DNA of 8,307 nucleotides. Source: Bacteroidota bacterium. GTDB lineage: Bacteria > Bacteroidota > Bacteroidia > Flavobacteriales > Flavobacteriaceae. A model generated the notes under the pieces. It worked only from the letters and a program-made list of their open reading frames with translations, was not told the origin of the DNA and ran no database searches. The position numbers and the translations under genes are program-made. Location of the stretch: contig JAACDY010000099.1 of the NCBI GenBank assembly GCA_009936675.1, positions 1-8,307 of the forward strand, given 5' to 3'. Below are positions 1 to 6,586 of this stretch, piece by piece (the first letter of the stretch is position 1; each line of letters starts with the position of its first letter).

Positions 1-434
1 ATACTGATCACCAAAGCATGAAAATTATTTTGAGTTAAAGCCTGTTCAATATTTTCTTCCAAGCGCTCCTCGATACTAAGACCAAAATGATTGAAATCTC
101 GTTCCTCAAGGGCGTCAACCAATGAATGATAATCATCTTTTAGGTATAATACATTACTTCCCTTGGGAAAGCTATCCAAAACAAATCTTATGCCTGCTGA
201 GAAATTAGAAACGAAATAGGTTTGCTCTTTTTTGGAACCGATGAAAGCTGCAATAGCAGCATGAGTCTGATCCAAACGATCATATGCATCGATTTTGTAT
301 TGATCAGCATTGAGCAAATAATTTTTTTCAAAATTTGATCTGAATTGATGCAATGACCGAGACATCAGTCCCACATATGCAGTATTAAAATATGTACTTG
401 ATTTCAGAGCTGGGAATTCGTTATCAAAGGTCAT
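1..434 (-). CDS. PLP-dependent aminotransferase class V family protein, N-terminal part (runs off left edge)
   Basis: Reading leftward from the ATG at 434-432 gives 144 codons without a stop before the window ends, so only the N-terminal part is seen. The opening, with FPALKSSTYFNTAYVGLMS at about residues 7-25, resembles the start of class V (fold type I) aminotransferases of the cysteine desulfurase/selenocysteine lyase-like group, where a small stretch near the N-terminus lines the active site. VSNFSAGIRFVLDSF (75-89) and LYLKDDYHSLVDAL (97-110) match the places where these enzymes bind the PLP phosphate and where the following beta strand and helix lie. The PLP lysine would be beyond the window, so substrate and exact reaction cannot be told. 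A well-formed promoter lies 29 bp upstream. The gene is divergent from folA. Family assignment is fairly safe; a specific enzyme name is not. Confidence 0.8.
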   Translation of the reverse strand, partial: MTFDNEFPALKSSTYFNTAYVGLMSRSLHQFRSNFEKNYLLNADQYKIDAYDRLDQTHAAIAAFIGSKKEQTYFVSNFSAGIRFVLDSFPKGSNVLYLKDDYHSLVDALEERDFNHFGLSIEERLEENIEQALTQNNFHALVIS

Positions 435-462
435 AAATAAATAAGAAAACGTACATTTACAT

Positions 463-494
463 CAAAATTAGTCTATTTCAATATATTTTGACAA
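463..494 (-). promoter_or_regulatory. Bacteroidota-type promoter of the class V aminotransferase gene
   Basis: On the minus strand a perfect -7 element TAATTTTG (463-470, consensus TAnnTTTG) is preceded, after a 21-nt spacer, by a -33 TTG (492-494, within ATTG). Transcription would start near 457, giving a leader of about 23 nt before the ATG at 434. Element identity and spacing follow the known Bacteroidota sigma-ABfr consensus; use in vivo is inferred. Confidence 0.65.
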
Positions 495-542
495 TTATTT
501 CCTTTTTAAGTCCAAAATCAAAACAATTCTCCCATTAATCTT

Positions 543-1088
543 ATGAATTCTGAAGGTATGAAAGATGCTACATCAACTGGTGTTTCAACAGAGAATGAGT
601 CATCAAAAGTTTCTAAAGTTACACTTATTGCTGCCATTGATCAGAACAGGGTTTTGGGAAAAGACAATCAATTGATTTGGCATTTACCAGAGGATCTCAA
701 ACGGTTTAAACGCCTGACAACTGGCCATGCCATTATAATGGGAAGGAAAACTTTTGAATCCTTACCCAAAGCATTGCCCAACCGTCATAATATAGTGGTT
801 ACCCGAAACCAAAATTATTCCAAAGAGGGAATTACCGTTTGTCACAGCGTTAAGGATGCACTTGAATGTGCCAAAGACGATGAGCAACCATTTGTGATTG
901 GTGGTGGACAGATTTATGAGCAAGCAATTGGATTGGCCGATGTGATTGAGTTAACAGAAATTCACTCCCAATTTGAAGGAGATGTGTTTTTTCCAAAAAT
1001 CAATTTAAAAGAATGGTCCATTGAAAAAGAACAACGCATGGTTCATCCCGATTTTGAATATTCTTTTATAACCTATACTAAAAAATAA
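543..1088 (+). CDS. folA: Dihydrofolate reductase, with N-terminal extension
   Basis: This is dihydrofolate reductase (NADPH-dependent reduction of dihydrofolate to tetrahydrofolate, cytoplasmic), 181 aa. The core begins at VTLIAAIDQNRVLG (26-39). The WHLPEDLKRFK block (46-56) holds the catalytic acidic residue D51, equivalent to Asp27 in E. coli. MGRKTFESLP (66-75) and VIGGGQIYEQAI (118-129) are the two NADPH-binding motifs, R81 in LPNRHNIVVTR is the likely substrate-carboxylate-binding arginine, and DVFFP (147-151) is the usual C-terminal block. Bacterial DHFRs are usually about 160 aa; here roughly 25 Ser/Thr/Glu-rich residues precede the core. No ATG, GTG or TTG codon lies between Met6 (558) and the core, so at least 20 of these residues must be translated. 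Neither ATG has a convincing ribosome binding site, as is normal in this phylum. fabD follows after 7 bp, suggesting one transcript. Confidence 0.95.
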   Translation: MNSEGMKDATSTGVSTENESSKVSKVTLIAAIDQNRVLGKDNQLIWHLPEDLKRFKRLTTGHAIIMGRKTFESLPKALPNRHNIVVTRNQNYSKEGITVCHSVKDALECAKDDEQPFVIGGGQIYEQAIGLADVIELTEIHSQFEGDVFFPKINLKEWSIEKEQRMVHPDFEYSFITYTKK

Positions 1089-1095
1089 TTCCTTT

Positions 1096-1977
1096 ATGAA
1101 AGCATACCTATTTCCTGGACAAGGTTCTCAGTTTCCCGGTATGGGAAAAGACCTTTTTGATCGATTCGAAATGGCCAAAGAGATGTTTCAAGCCTCAGAT
1201 GAAATATTGGGGTTTGACCTTTCGACCATCCTACTTGAAGGAACCAAAGAGGATCTTCAGCAAACCAGAGTAACCCAACCTGCTATTTATCTTCATTCTG
1301 TTGTCACAGCAAAAGTAATGGGTAGTGATTTTCAGCCCGATGCATTAGCTGGGCACTCATTGGGAGAATTTTCAGCACTAACCGCAGCCGATGCCATTGA
1401 TTTTGAATCGGGATTGAAATTGGTTTCACAAAGAGCAGAAGCCATGCAAAAAGCCTGTAATCTCAGTGAAGGAACGATGGCTGCTGTCTTAGGATTGGAA
1501 GACAATAAAGTGGAAGAAATATGCCAACAAACTGCTGGAGTGGTGGTGGCTGCCAACTACAATTGCCCCGGACAACTGGTCATTTCAGGTAGTTTAGATG
1601 CCATAACATCGGCTTGTGAAGATTTAAAAGCTGCAGGAGCCAGAAGGGCTTTGGTTTTGCCTGTAGGTGGTGCGTTTCACTCTCCATTAATGGAGCCTGC
1701 TAGGACTGAACTCGCCAATGCCATTGATTCCACAAATTTCTCTGCTCCTTTGTGTCCTATTTACCAAAATACCACTGCCACAGCGGTTAGTGATCCTGAA
1801 GAAATTCAGAAAAATTTAATCGCTCAATTGACAGCTCCTGTCAGGTGGACACAAAGTGTTAATGCTATGATAGAGGCGGGAATCACAAACTATATCGAAG
1901 TGGGCCCCGGAAAAGTCTTACAGGGTTTGGTTCGTAAAATTTCTGCGGAAGTATCGGTTTCTGGTGCGGAAATTTAG
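1096..1977 (+). CDS. fabD: Malonyl-CoA:acyl carrier protein transacylase
   Basis: FabD moves malonyl groups from CoA to acyl carrier protein, supplying the extender unit for type II fatty acid synthesis in the cytoplasm. The 293-aa protein has the expected family length (about 290-310). Visible motifs: FPGQGSQ (6-12, oxyanion-hole glutamine), the nucleophile elbow GHSLGEFSAL with Ser88, R113 in SQRAEAM (binds the malonyl carboxylate), GAFHSPLM with catalytic His195, and the QLTAPVRW block with Q244 (equivalent to Gln250 of E. coli). EVGPGKVLQGLVRK is the usual C-terminal signature. The start is fixed by the MKAYLFPGQG opening, 7 bp after the folA stop, so the two genes are probably an operon, although the enzymes belong to different pathways. 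The stop codon lies only 4 bp from that of the convergent aminotransferase gene, leaving no room for a terminator between them. Confidence 0.97.
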   Translation: MKAYLFPGQGSQFPGMGKDLFDRFEMAKEMFQASDEILGFDLSTILLEGTKEDLQQTRVTQPAIYLHSVVTAKVMGSDFQPDALAGHSLGEFSALTAADAIDFESGLKLVSQRAEAMQKACNLSEGTMAAVLGLEDNKVEEICQQTAGVVVAANYNCPGQLVISGSLDAITSACEDLKAAGARRALVLPVGGAFHSPLMEPARTELANAIDSTNFSAPLCPIYQNTTATAVSDPEEIQKNLIAQLTAPVRWTQSVNAMIEAGITNYIEVGPGKVLQGLVRKISAEVSVSGAEI

Positions 1978-1981
1978 ACAA

Positions 1982-3112
1982 TTATCCCAAAAATGACTTG
2001 ACCGTATCGGTAATAAAATCGATTTGGTCGTCAGTCAATTCTGTGTGCATAGGCAAAGAAATGACCTGATTGACAATTTCTAGTGTTACTTTAAAATCAT
2101 CGGCATTGTAGTGATCAATGGTATAGGCCTTTTGTAAATGCAAAGGAATGGGATAGTAAACACCACAGGGAATCCCTTTTTCATTGAGGTGTTGGACGAG
2201 TCCATCTCTATCTCCATCAATTACTTTTAGGGTATATTGGTGATAAACATGAGTGTCACAATCTCCTTTTCTAAAAGGGGTGATCAAATTGGGGTGATCA
2301 GCCAAACGTTGGTTGTATTTTAGAGCAGAGGCCTTTCTGGATTCATTGTAAAAGTCAAGATAATTTAATTTGATATCGAGTATGGCTGCTTGTACGGAGT
2401 CCAGCCGTGAATTCACACCCACTACATCATGCTGATATCTGATATACATTCCATGATTGACCATTCCCCTAATGGTATGTGCCAGTTGATCGTCATTAGT
2501 AAAAATAGCGCCGCCATCTCCATATGCTCCCAAATTCTTTGAGGGAAAAAATGAAGTTGTTCCAACATGACCCAAAGTTCCTGTTTTCTTTTTACTACCA
2601 TCAGAAAACGTATAATTCGCTCCTATAGATTGTGCGTTGTCCTCAACAACATAAAGATTATACTTATTGGCCAAGGCTAAAATTTCCTCCATGTCAGCGG
2701 CTTGACCAAACAAATGAACAGGAATAATGGCTTTTGTTTTGGGGCCAATTACTTTTTCTATAGCAGGAAGATCGATATTGAATGTCTTGGGGTCTACATC
2801 AACCAAAACGGGGGTCAAGCCCAAAAGGGAAATCACTTCAACAGTGGCTGCGAAGGTAAAATCGGCTGTGATGACTTCGTCTCCTGGTTTCAAACCCAAG
2901 CCCATTAGAGCAATCTGAAGAGCATCCGTTCCATTGGCACAAGGAATGACATGCTTTACATCCAAATATTTTTCGAGATGATCTTGGAAACTTTTAACCT
3001 TGGGACCATTGATAAACATCGTAGATTCGATGGTTTCCAAGACGGATTGGTTGACCTGCTCTTTGATGTGATTGTATTGACCTTTGAGGTCAACCATTTC
3101 GATTTTCTTCAT
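1982..3112 (-). CDS. DegT/DnrJ/EryC1/StrS family sugar aminotransferase (WbpE-like)
   Basis: A PLP-dependent nucleotide-sugar aminotransferase of 376 aa, normal for the family. The opening EMVDLKGQY, the CANGTDALQIAL block (58-69), TADFTFAATVEVISLLG (82-98), VVEDNAQSIGA (155-165, with D158 bonding the PLP pyridine nitrogen) and SFFPSKNLGAYGDGGAIFTND (187-207, PLP lysine K192) are all present. So are NHG (219-221), GVNSRLDSVQAAIL (232-245), YYPIPLHLQKAY (319-330) and SLPMH (352-356). From memory the pattern is closest to WbpE/WlbC-type enzymes, which transfer an amino group from glutamate to UDP-2-acetamido-3-keto-glucuronate for surface polysaccharide. Members with other keto-sugar substrates look similar, so the substrate is not certain. 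It is divergent from waaA, which fits a surface-glycan role, but no other glycan genes are present. It has its own well-formed promoter. Confidence 0.93.
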   Translation of the reverse strand: MKKIEMVDLKGQYNHIKEQVNQSVLETIESTMFINGPKVKSFQDHLEKYLDVKHVIPCANGTDALQIALMGLGLKPGDEVITADFTFAATVEVISLLGLTPVLVDVDPKTFNIDLPAIEKVIGPKTKAIIPVHLFGQAADMEEILALANKYNLYVVEDNAQSIGANYTFSDGSKKKTGTLGHVGTTSFFPSKNLGAYGDGGAIFTNDDQLAHTIRGMVNHGMYIRYQHDVVGVNSRLDSVQAAILDIKLNYLDFYNESRKASALKYNQRLADHPNLITPFRKGDCDTHVYHQYTLKVIDGDRDGLVQHLNEKGIPCGVYYPIPLHLQKAYTIDHYNADDFKVTLEIVNQVISLPMHTELTDDQIDFITDTVKSFLG

Positions 3113-3128
3113 AATTTATATTACATCA

Positions 3129-3160
3129 CAAAATTAAAAAAAGGATTCTGCTTTACGCAA
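3129..3160 (-). promoter_or_regulatory. Bacteroidota-type promoter of the DegT-family aminotransferase gene
   Basis: The minus strand shows TAATTTTG (3129-3136), a perfect TAnnTTTG -7 element, with TTG (3158-3160, within ATTG) as the -33 element after a 21-nt spacer. A start near 3123 would give a leader of only about 10 nt before the ATG at 3112. The architecture is identical to that of the promoter at 463-494. Confidence 0.65.
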
Positions 3161-3174
3161 TTGATATTAAAAAC

Positions 3175-3182
3175 TATTTTTG
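3175..3182 (+). promoter_or_regulatory. Candidate -7 element for waaA
   Basis: TATTTTTG fits TAnnTTTG exactly but ends only 5 nt before the first of the two tandem ATG codons (3188). Transcription from it would begin at about the start codon, giving a leaderless or near-leaderless mRNA. No TTG stands 19-21 nt upstream (only a T-rich stretch near 3152-3155), so the assignment is weak and could be chance in AT-rich DNA. Confidence 0.35.
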
Positions 3183-3187
3183 GTTTC

Positions 3188-4435
3188 ATGATGTTTCGCA
3201 TTACTTACAATCTGATTTTAAACCTCAGCTACCCCATATTGAAGTTTTTGGCTTTGTTCTCCAATAAACTTCAACTTTTTGTATCAGGGCGTAAACTGGT
3301 ATTTGATCATTTAGAATCCAAGGGGGTCGATCGTGACAGTTGGGTTTGGTTTCATGTAGCTTCATTAGGTGAGTTTGAACAAGCGCGCCCATTGATTGTG
3401 GAATATAAAAAGACTTTTCCAAATCATAAAATTTTACTTACTTTTTTTTCACCCTCAGGTTACGAGGTTCAAAAAGAATTTGATGCCGCAGACTGTATTT
3501 GTTATTTGCCCTGGGACACCACCAAAAACGTCAACCGATTCCTAGATTTTTGTAAAATCCATCGGGCTATTTTTGTAAAATATGAATTCTGGCCGAACTA
3601 TTTCAATGGTCTCTCAAAAAGAAATATCCCCGTTTATTCAGTCTCAAGTATTTTTAGACCAAATCAATTTTTTTTTAAAAGTATTGGGAAGGGCTACAGG
3701 AACATACTCTATGGGGTAAAACACTTTTTTGTTCAAAACGATGAATCAAAAAAACTGTTGAATTCAATGGGTATCAATCAGGGTAGTATCAGTGGAGACA
3801 CCCGTATGGATCGCGTATATGATCTGGCCAAAAAAAATGAGAAGCTTGAGATTATTGAAAAGTTTCGAGAAAATCAGGAATGTTTTGTCGCTGGTAGCAC
3901 TTGGCCTGAAGACTATGAATTGATGGATCATTTTTTGAAAAATCCCACGCCCATTAAAATCATTATTGCCCCCCACGAGATTTCTAAGCAATCCATTGAT
4001 AACTTGTCCAAACGGATTGAGTTGCCCTATACCAAGTGGAGTGAATTCGATGAGAAAAATGATGCAGACAAAAAAGTATTGATCATTGATACCATCGGTC
4101 AACTGGCTAAGATTTACCGCTATGCAAAGTTTGCTTATGTGGGTGGAGGAATGAAGAAAGGCAGATTACACAATACATTGGAACCAGCAGCTTATAGGAT
4201 TCCCGTTATTACGGGAAGGTATTTCAGCAAGTTTCAGGAAGCTGTGTTATTGGAAAAAAAAGGGGGGATTTATAGTGTGCAATCTCCAAATGAATTTAAA
4301 AAAATATATCTAGCATTGATGAATGACACAAAATTGGCTGAGCGAATGGGTAAGGTCAATAAAGATTATGTCCTATCGGGAAAGGGTGCCAGTCAACGCA
4401 TAGTTGAGATAATTAGAAGGCATAGCATTGACTAG
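3188..4435 (+). CDS. waaA: 3-deoxy-D-manno-octulosonic acid (Kdo) transferase, lipid A-core
   Basis: WaaA (KdtA, glycosyltransferase family GT30) transfers Kdo from CMP-Kdo to the lipid A precursor at the inner face of the cytoplasmic membrane. The 415-aa length is typical. A hydrophobic N-terminal segment (about 8-25) serves as membrane anchor. Family blocks in order: ASLGEFEQARPLI (58-70, with Glu62 at the position of the catalytic acid), TFFSPSGYE (85-93), KYEFWPN (131-137), GDTRMDRV (203-210), AGSTWPEDYE (235-244), APHE (261-264), YVGGG (317-321) and HNTLEPAAY (328-336). The last lie in the C-terminal CMP-Kdo-binding domain. The reading frame is open further upstream, to 2951, but that part lies on the degT coding region and is not family-like; ATG 3188 or the adjacent ATG 3191 is the true start and cannot be told apart. 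The next gene, alkaline phosphatase, starts 39 bp downstream. Confidence 0.95.
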   Translation: MMFRITYNLILNLSYPILKFLALFSNKLQLFVSGRKLVFDHLESKGVDRDSWVWFHVASLGEFEQARPLIVEYKKTFPNHKILLTFFSPSGYEVQKEFDAADCICYLPWDTTKNVNRFLDFCKIHRAIFVKYEFWPNYFNGLSKRNIPVYSVSSIFRPNQFFFKSIGKGYRNILYGVKHFFVQNDESKKLLNSMGINQGSISGDTRMDRVYDLAKKNEKLEIIEKFRENQECFVAGSTWPEDYELMDHFLKNPTPIKIIIAPHEISKQSIDNLSKRIELPYTKWSEFDEKNDADKKVLIIDTIGQLAKIYRYAKFAYVGGGMKKGRLHNTLEPAAYRIPVITGRYFSKFQEAVLLEKKGGIYSVQSPNEFKKIYLALMNDTKLAERMGKVNKDYVLSGKGASQRIVEIIRRHSID

Positions 4436-4457
4436 ATTTCCATTTTATCTATATTTA
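4428..4457 (+). promoter_or_regulatory. Possible promoter of the alkaline phosphatase gene
   Basis: TTG (4428-4430) is followed after 19 nt by TATATTTA (4450-4457), one mismatch from TAnnTTTG. It overlaps the last codons of waaA. A start near 4463 would leave a leader of about 12 nt. This would let the phosphatase be expressed apart from waaA, but the 39-bp gap also permits co-transcription. Confidence 0.35.
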
Positions 4458-4474
4458 CGTTTCAAGTATAAATT

Positions 4475-5458
4475 ATGAAGAAAATATTAATCTCCTTGTT
4501 ATTTCCTCTGGCCATGGGCCAGGCTCAACAAACAGACAGCCCCTTGAACATCATTCTTATGATTGGTGACGGAATGGGCTTAAGTCAGATATCCGCCGGA
4601 ATGTATGCCAACAACAACCAAACTGTCTTGGAAGATTTTCCTGTCATAGGGCTTTCCAAAACCCATTCTAAAAATAATTTAGTAACAGATTCTGCTGCCG
4701 GAGGGACTGCCATGGCTTGTGGTGAAAAAATCTATAATTATGTTCTTGGAATAAATTCCAAAAATGAAAAACTTGAATCCGTCTTAGAAATTTGCGAAGA
4801 CAATGGCTACAATACTGGACTGATTGCAAATTCTAGTATCGTCCATGCAACCCCGGCCTCATTTTATGCCAATGTCGATTCTCGAAAAAAATATGAAGAA
4901 ATTGCCGTTCAACTGAGTGAGAGTGATGTAGATTATTTTATAGGTGGAGGAAAAAAACATTTTAATGAAAGAAAAGATAGCAGAGACCTTATCAAAGAGA
5001 TGAACACGGTGGATGTCGTCAAAAGCTTTAGAGCTTATAAAAAGTCCGATGCCAAAAGAATAGGCTTGTTCACTTATGATGACGAACCTCCATCAATAAT
5101 CGAAGGAAGAAAGCCGTTATTGGCAGATTACTTAACGGCTACTTTGGAAAAATTGGACAGCCGAGAAGAACCCTTTTTCCTTATGGTGGAAGGTTCACAA
5201 ATCGATTGGGGAGGCCATGCCAATGATATTGATTACATTACCTCAGAGTTTATAGAGTTCAACAATACCATTGAGGTTGCAATGAATTATGCAAAAAATG
5301 ATTCCAACACTTTGGTAATCGTAACCGCCGACCACGAAACAGGAGGGTTGGCCATTACCATGGGTAAAACCGAGGGTTTTGAGATGGTTACTGGCTTTAA
5401 TACGGTTGGGCATTCAGCCACTATGGTACCAGTGTTTAGCTATGGAAAATTTTCATGA
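4475..5458 (+). CDS. Secreted alkaline phosphatase, C-terminus cut by in-frame TGA
   Basis: A PhoA-superfamily alkaline phosphatase that would hydrolyse phosphate monoesters outside the cytoplasmic membrane. A signal peptide (KK, hydrophobic run, likely cleavage after GQA at residue 17) opens the 327-aa product. Metal and catalytic residues are all visible: D32 in MIGDGMG; D72 and nucleophile S73 in TDSAAGGTAMACG; H124 and T126 in HATPASFYA; E239, D244 and H248 in EGSQIDWGGHAN; D286 and H287 in TADHETGG; and H313 in GHSATMVPVF. Reading stops at TGA 5456-5458 just after VFSYGKFS, where homologues continue with roughly PGA-x-x-F-x-GIYENT to the end. The missing tail is still encoded in the same frame downstream (next entry). 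Because every catalytic residue precedes the TGA, the short product could in principle be active, but loss of the last strand and helix may affect folding. Family assignment is secure; whether the gene is intact is not. Confidence 0.88.
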   Translation: MKKILISLLFPLAMGQAQQTDSPLNIILMIGDGMGLSQISAGMYANNNQTVLEDFPVIGLSKTHSKNNLVTDSAAGGTAMACGEKIYNYVLGINSKNEKLESVLEICEDNGYNTGLIANSSIVHATPASFYANVDSRKKYEEIAVQLSESDVDYFIGGGKKHFNERKDSRDLIKEMNTVDVVKSFRAYKKSDAKRIGLFTYDDEPPSIIEGRKPLLADYLTATLEKLDSREEPFFLMVEGSQIDWGGHANDIDYITSEFIEFNNTIEVAMNYAKNDSNTLVIVTADHETGGLAITMGKTEGFEMVTGFNTVGHSATMVPVFSYGKFS

Positions 5459-5527
5459 CTTTTAGCAGGGATTTATGAAAACAATCAAATCTTTCATAAA
5501 ATGATTGAAGCCTTAGGAATGAACTAA
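5456..5527 (+). other. In-frame continuation of the alkaline phosphatase after the TGA (C-terminal 22 codons)
   Basis: After the TGA, the same frame reads LLAGIYENNQIFHKMIEALGMN and ends at TAA 5525-5527. The AGIYENN...IF.KM.EALG pattern is the normal C-terminus of Bacteroidota alkaline phosphatases, so the gene is 350 codons plus one internal stop, with no net frameshift. The TGA aligns with a variable linker position. The base after it is C, known as a weak termination context in E. coli. A recent nonsense mutation, a sequencing error or readthrough would all fit. The TAA lies 2 bp from the stop of the convergent gene, like the tight fabD/degT junction. Confidence 0.7.
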
Positions 5528-5529
5528 GT

Positions 5530-6548
5530 TTACTTGGTTCTCATATTTTTCATAACCTTTTTATCAAAATCACTATCGTCCTCTAATATTTCAAAAAAGC
5601 TGGATAAATAATTCTTTGTGCTTTCAAATTCGGAGGACAATTCAAATCTGGATTCCTGATCATCTATGATTTGAAAAAATTGAGCCTTTTTACTTAATAA
5701 TTGATCCCGTACCTCCTGAACCACTGATTCATCTCTTTTAAAACCTCGATATTGCCTATCCTTGACAGTACTAATTCCGAGTTTTCTGTTCACAATGGCA
5801 TAACTGGCATCTACTAAACCGCACAAATCAAAATCATAAGGCAATGGATAGATTTTTTTATCAATGTAAAGTAATTTTCCATTGTGTTGATAGGCAACAG
5901 AAAAGTCGGTGTTTCCAATCATGAATTGGAACATGGTATTTTGAATAGAAGTCAATTCATCCATGGCTTTGGGATGGATATACCTTTCAAAAGACTTTCC
6001 TTCAAAACGGTCGGCAACACGCTTATCGTCCTCAATGAGGAATCCTTTGAGATTGTGAACTATCGTCTTATTTTTTTTGATTTCTAAAAACTCAATATCA
6101 ACCATACGGGTTTGAAAGTGATAGGGAGATATCTTTTCATAAAGCTTGTAGGCAATAAACTCTTGAACAATGTTGTCATTTTTTTCGTCTTGAAGTAAAC
6201 AAGGAACAACCAGTTTTAGATTTTTATTCCCCTCAAATAAGGAGCCTTCCGCTTTAGATTTTTTGATTTTCATCTTGATGGGTGGGAAATAACACTTGGA
6301 TCTTCTGAAATTCCCCCTAGCTCTTAATGAAACTTCAAGATCATTCCATTTGTTTTCATACCAAAAAGACATATTGGTTTTAATGTATGTCGTATCATCG
6401 GTTTCTAGGCGAATCTCTTTGTTGGAATAACTTAATTTGATTTTTAAGGGATCTTGACTTTTAAATAAAAGATCTGATTTCTGTTCAATCTGAGCACCAA
6501 CAGAATTTAAAAATAAGAGTGCCGAAAAAAAAACATTTGTTTATTCAT
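5530..6548 (-). CDS. Secreted CotH-kinase-like protein, frame interrupted at a T9 tract in the signal peptide
   Basis: The long open frame covers 6372 down to 5530 (280 aa from an internal Met), but coding sequence clearly extends upstream. From 6525 the same frame gives SALLFLNSVGAQ, the hydrophobic core and cleavage site of a signal peptide, then the usual mature N-terminus. The only usable starts are ATG 6548-6546 and ATG 6536-6534, in another frame; reading from them meets nine T (6525-6533) and a stop at 6509-6507. One extra T joins the two and gives a 339-aa exported protein. Motifs in the corrected numbering: RARGNFRR (76-83), YFPPIKMKIKK, GNTDFS (212-217) and LPYDFDLCG (236-244). These recall the RGN and W-D-F/Y-D/N-L-A blocks of CotH kinases (PF08757), so a distant CotH-like kinase is inferred, not proven. 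This is a conserved Bacteroidota family with no function known to me. No clear promoter is seen upstream. Confidence 0.7.
6525..6533 (-). repeat. Homopolymer T9 (coding strand) at the frame junction
   Basis: Nine consecutive A on the plus strand are nine T on the coding strand, immediately after the second ATG of the CotH-like gene. The tract lies exactly where the start frame and the body frame must join. Runs of this length are prone to replication slippage, transcriptional slippage and sequencing error. Confidence 0.9.
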
Positions 6549-6586
6549 AATATAGTTAATAGTTTTATCTAAAATAATAAAAATTT

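Noticed and set aside
482..490. TATATTTTG as a -7 element for folA.
   Set aside because: Spacing inside the motif is off by one (TA-N3-TTTG), or there is one mismatch, and no TTG lies at the right distance upstream; not distinguishable from chance.
1332..1556. Leftward open frame of 74 codons inside fabD.
   Set aside because: Antisense to the conserved GHSLG region of FabD; open only because of codon composition.
2702..2918. Two rightward open frames of 63 and 68 codons.
   Set aside because: Both lie wholly inside the degT-family gene on the opposite strand, and their sequences have no domain-like character.
2951..3187. The waaA frame stays open upstream, which would give a 494-aa protein.
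   Set aside because: This part lies antisense to the well-supported degT 5' end and its promoter, and is not WaaA-like; the family length fits a start at 3188 or 3191.
3764..4102. Leftward open frame of 112 codons inside waaA.
   Set aside because: Antisense to conserved WaaA motifs, with no start signal and no recognisable features. The leftward frame at 3225-3422 was rejected on the same grounds.
5456..5458. TGA read as selenocysteine in the alkaline phosphatase.
   Set aside because: The position aligns with a variable linker rather than a catalytic Cys, and I see no convincing SECIS-like hairpin after it.
5884..6087. Rightward open frame of 67 codons inside the CotH-like gene.
   Set aside because: Antisense to a conserved coding region, with no promoter motif.
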